From Synergistaceae bacterium (GTDB taxonomy: Bacteria; Synergistota; Synergistia; Synergistales; Synergistaceae): a stretch of DNA of 7,768 nt. The notes beneath the pieces are model-generated. The model was not told the origin of the DNA. It worked only from the letters and a program-made list of their open reading frames with translations, and ran no database searches. The stretch is taken from the NCBI GenBank assembly GCA_028702015.1, contig JAQVPO010000060.1, positions 1 to 7,768 of the forward strand, in the 5' to 3' direction. Within the stretch, counting starts at the first letter, position 1, and each line of letters opens with the position of its first letter. Positions 7,245 through 7,768 of the stretch are shown here, one piece after another. Both the position numbers and the translations under genes were made by a program.

Positions 7245-7246
7245 TT

Positions 7247-7543
7247 TCAGTACCCCTTCAGTATATTTCTGTCGAATGATGACATTGAAAGTCCTGCTAT
7301 TGCAACCGCAAGAGCATCTGCAGCATCGTCTGGAGTTGGGTTTCTCTCCAGTCCGAGAAGGTTTGCCACCATGCCCTGTACCTGGCCTTTTTCTGCAGCG
7401 CCGTACCCGCAGACAGCCAGTTTTACCTCAGAAGGTTTTATCTCATAAGGCTCCAGTCCCATCTGTGCCGCGAAAAGCAGAATGACTCCCCTTGCCTGCC
7501 ATACCATTTCGGCAGTAGTGATATTTCTCCCAAAAAAAAGCTT
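7247..7543 (-). CDS. ruvC: Crossover junction endodeoxyribonuclease RuvC, C-terminal part
   Basis: RuvC is the dimeric, metal-dependent resolvase that nicks Holliday junctions moved by RuvAB. About 98 residues remain, from [20 protein letters not shown] through [20 protein letters not shown] to the C-terminal active-site motif [12 protein letters not shown], whose Asp residues match Asp138 and Asp141 of E. coli RuvC. The N-terminal region of about 65-70 residues, with the first catalytic Asp and the Glu, is absent. At about 7541 the sequence switches to an unrelated glyA fragment in another frame. The break is probably an assembly or library artefact rather than a real truncation. Internal ATG codons such as 7507 lie inside the RNase H-like fold and should not be taken as the start. 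The stop is two bases before ruvA. Confidence 0.92.
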   Translation of the reverse strand, partial: KLFFGRNITTAEMVWQARGVILLFAAQMGLEPYEIKPSEVKLAVCGYGAAEKGQVQGMVANLLGLERNPTPDDAADALAVAIAGLSMSSFDRNILKGY

Positions 7544-7547
7544 TAGG
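7539..7547. other. Chimeric junction between ruvC and glyA sequence
   Basis: Read on the minus strand, glyA coding sequence runs to about Asp-Met-Pro-Lys (7553-7542). From AAG CTT (7543-7538) a different frame continues as RuvC Lys-Leu-Phe-Phe-Gly. A few shared bases (AAAG) blur the exact join. Neither protein naturally contains the other, and both are cut in the middle of conserved domains. A run of eight T on the minus strand (7532-7539) sits right beside the join. Confidence 0.8.
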
Positions 7548-7753
7548 CATATCCTTTTCCAACAACCCCCTGGATGTAATGGCAGGAGTCCCTACCCTTA
7601 TACCCGAAGTCTGGAACGGAGAACGAGAATCGAACGGAACCATGTTCTTGTTCACTGTAATATCTGCAGAAACCAATATCTTCTCGGCAACCTTACCGGT
7701 CAAATCGGGGAATTTGCTTCTTAAATCTATCAACATAAGATGATTGTCAGTAC
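7542..7753 (-). pseudogene. glyA: Serine hydroxymethyltransferase GlyA, internal C-terminal-domain fragment
   Basis: GlyA is the PLP enzyme that interconverts serine and glycine while making 5,10-methylene-THF. Only about 70 residues are present, starting inside GGTDNHL (the first Gly is cut by the adapter) and continuing [33 protein letters not shown] and [15 protein letters not shown]. The Arg in SGIRVG matches the substrate-carboxylate Arg363 of E. coli. Both ends are artificial: adapter bases on one side and ruvC on the other. It has neither start nor stop of its own, so it is a fragment, not a gene of this locus. The wording resembles Bacteroidota GlyA as I remember it, which would make it foreign to the rest of the contig; this is tentative. 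Confidence 0.85.
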
Positions 7754-7768
7754 AGATCGGAAGAGCGT
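7754..7768 (+). other. Illumina TruSeq adapter remnant
   Basis: The last 15 bases, AGATCGGAAGAGCGT, equal the first 15 bases of the standard Illumina TruSeq adapter seen in read 2 when the insert is shorter than the read. GlyA coding sequence ends exactly where the match begins. This is technical sequence, not genomic DNA. Confidence 0.95.

Noticed and set aside
7532..7539. The eight-base homopolymer near 7535 as a terminator U tract
   Set aside because: No hairpin precedes it on either strand, and it encodes Leu-Phe-Phe of the RuvC motif LFFGRN.
7443..7736. A 97-residue open frame starting with GlyA sequence and continuing across the ruvC region
   Set aside because: Only the part from 7736 to about 7542 matches GlyA. 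The rest is ruvC read in the wrong frame, so the frame is a by-product of the chimeric join, not a fusion protein.
7542..7753. A biological link between glyA (one-carbon metabolism) and the FtcD-containing hut cluster
   Set aside because: It is tempting because both use tetrahydrofolate. But the glyA piece lies at the far end beyond another operon, is truncated at both ends and abuts adapter sequence.

Overview
The window reads as an almost complete bacterial metagenomic contig carrying two convergent gene clusters. The taxonomic signals are indirect. Histidine is degraded through a monofunctional glutamate formiminotransferase. The order ruvC-ruvA-ruvB-DUF2905-SpoIID-like-queA is one I associate with anaerobic Firmicutes and Synergistota. 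Shine-Dalgarno motifs are strong and GC content is moderate. I infer a fermentative, amino-acid-using anaerobe, most likely Synergistota or a clostridial relative, but no marker in the window settles this.

Left part (1-2742, plus strand): a histidine-utilisation cluster. It holds the 3' part of hutH (histidine ammonia-lyase, broken by an apparent one-base insertion near 114-120), then ftcD (glutamate formiminotransferase) and hutI (imidazolonepropionase), the last two overlapping by ATGA. HutH makes urocanate, HutI makes N-formimino-glutamate and FtcD passes the formimino group to tetrahydrofolate, releasing glutamate. Urocanase (HutU), needed between HutH and HutI, is not in the window. A 14-bp perfect hairpin with A and T tracts on its two sides (2756-2798) sits between the convergent clusters and can terminate both.

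Right part (2814-7543, minus strand, transcribed right to left): a tightly packed operon ruvC (3' part only), ruvA, ruvB, a small DUF2905 membrane protein, an exported SpoIID/LytB-family protein and queA. RuvABC processes Holliday junctions and QueA acts in queuosine tRNA modification. The SpoIID-like protein is a probable peptidoglycan lytic enzyme with an unusual insertion of about 115 residues. Several junctions overlap by a few bases, and two genes appear to start at TTG behind good Shine-Dalgarno sites.

Right edge (about 7541-7768): artefactual. The last 15 bases match the start of an Illumina TruSeq adapter. The roughly 210 bases before it encode a piece of serine hydroxymethyltransferase (glyA) joined out of frame to the middle of ruvC. 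The best explanation is a chimeric, untrimmed library fragment at a contig end. There is no gene-free stretch above 300 bases. I see no mobile element, CRISPR array, RNA gene or new defence-like system here; the window is mostly ordinary housekeeping and catabolic DNA with assembly problems at both ends.
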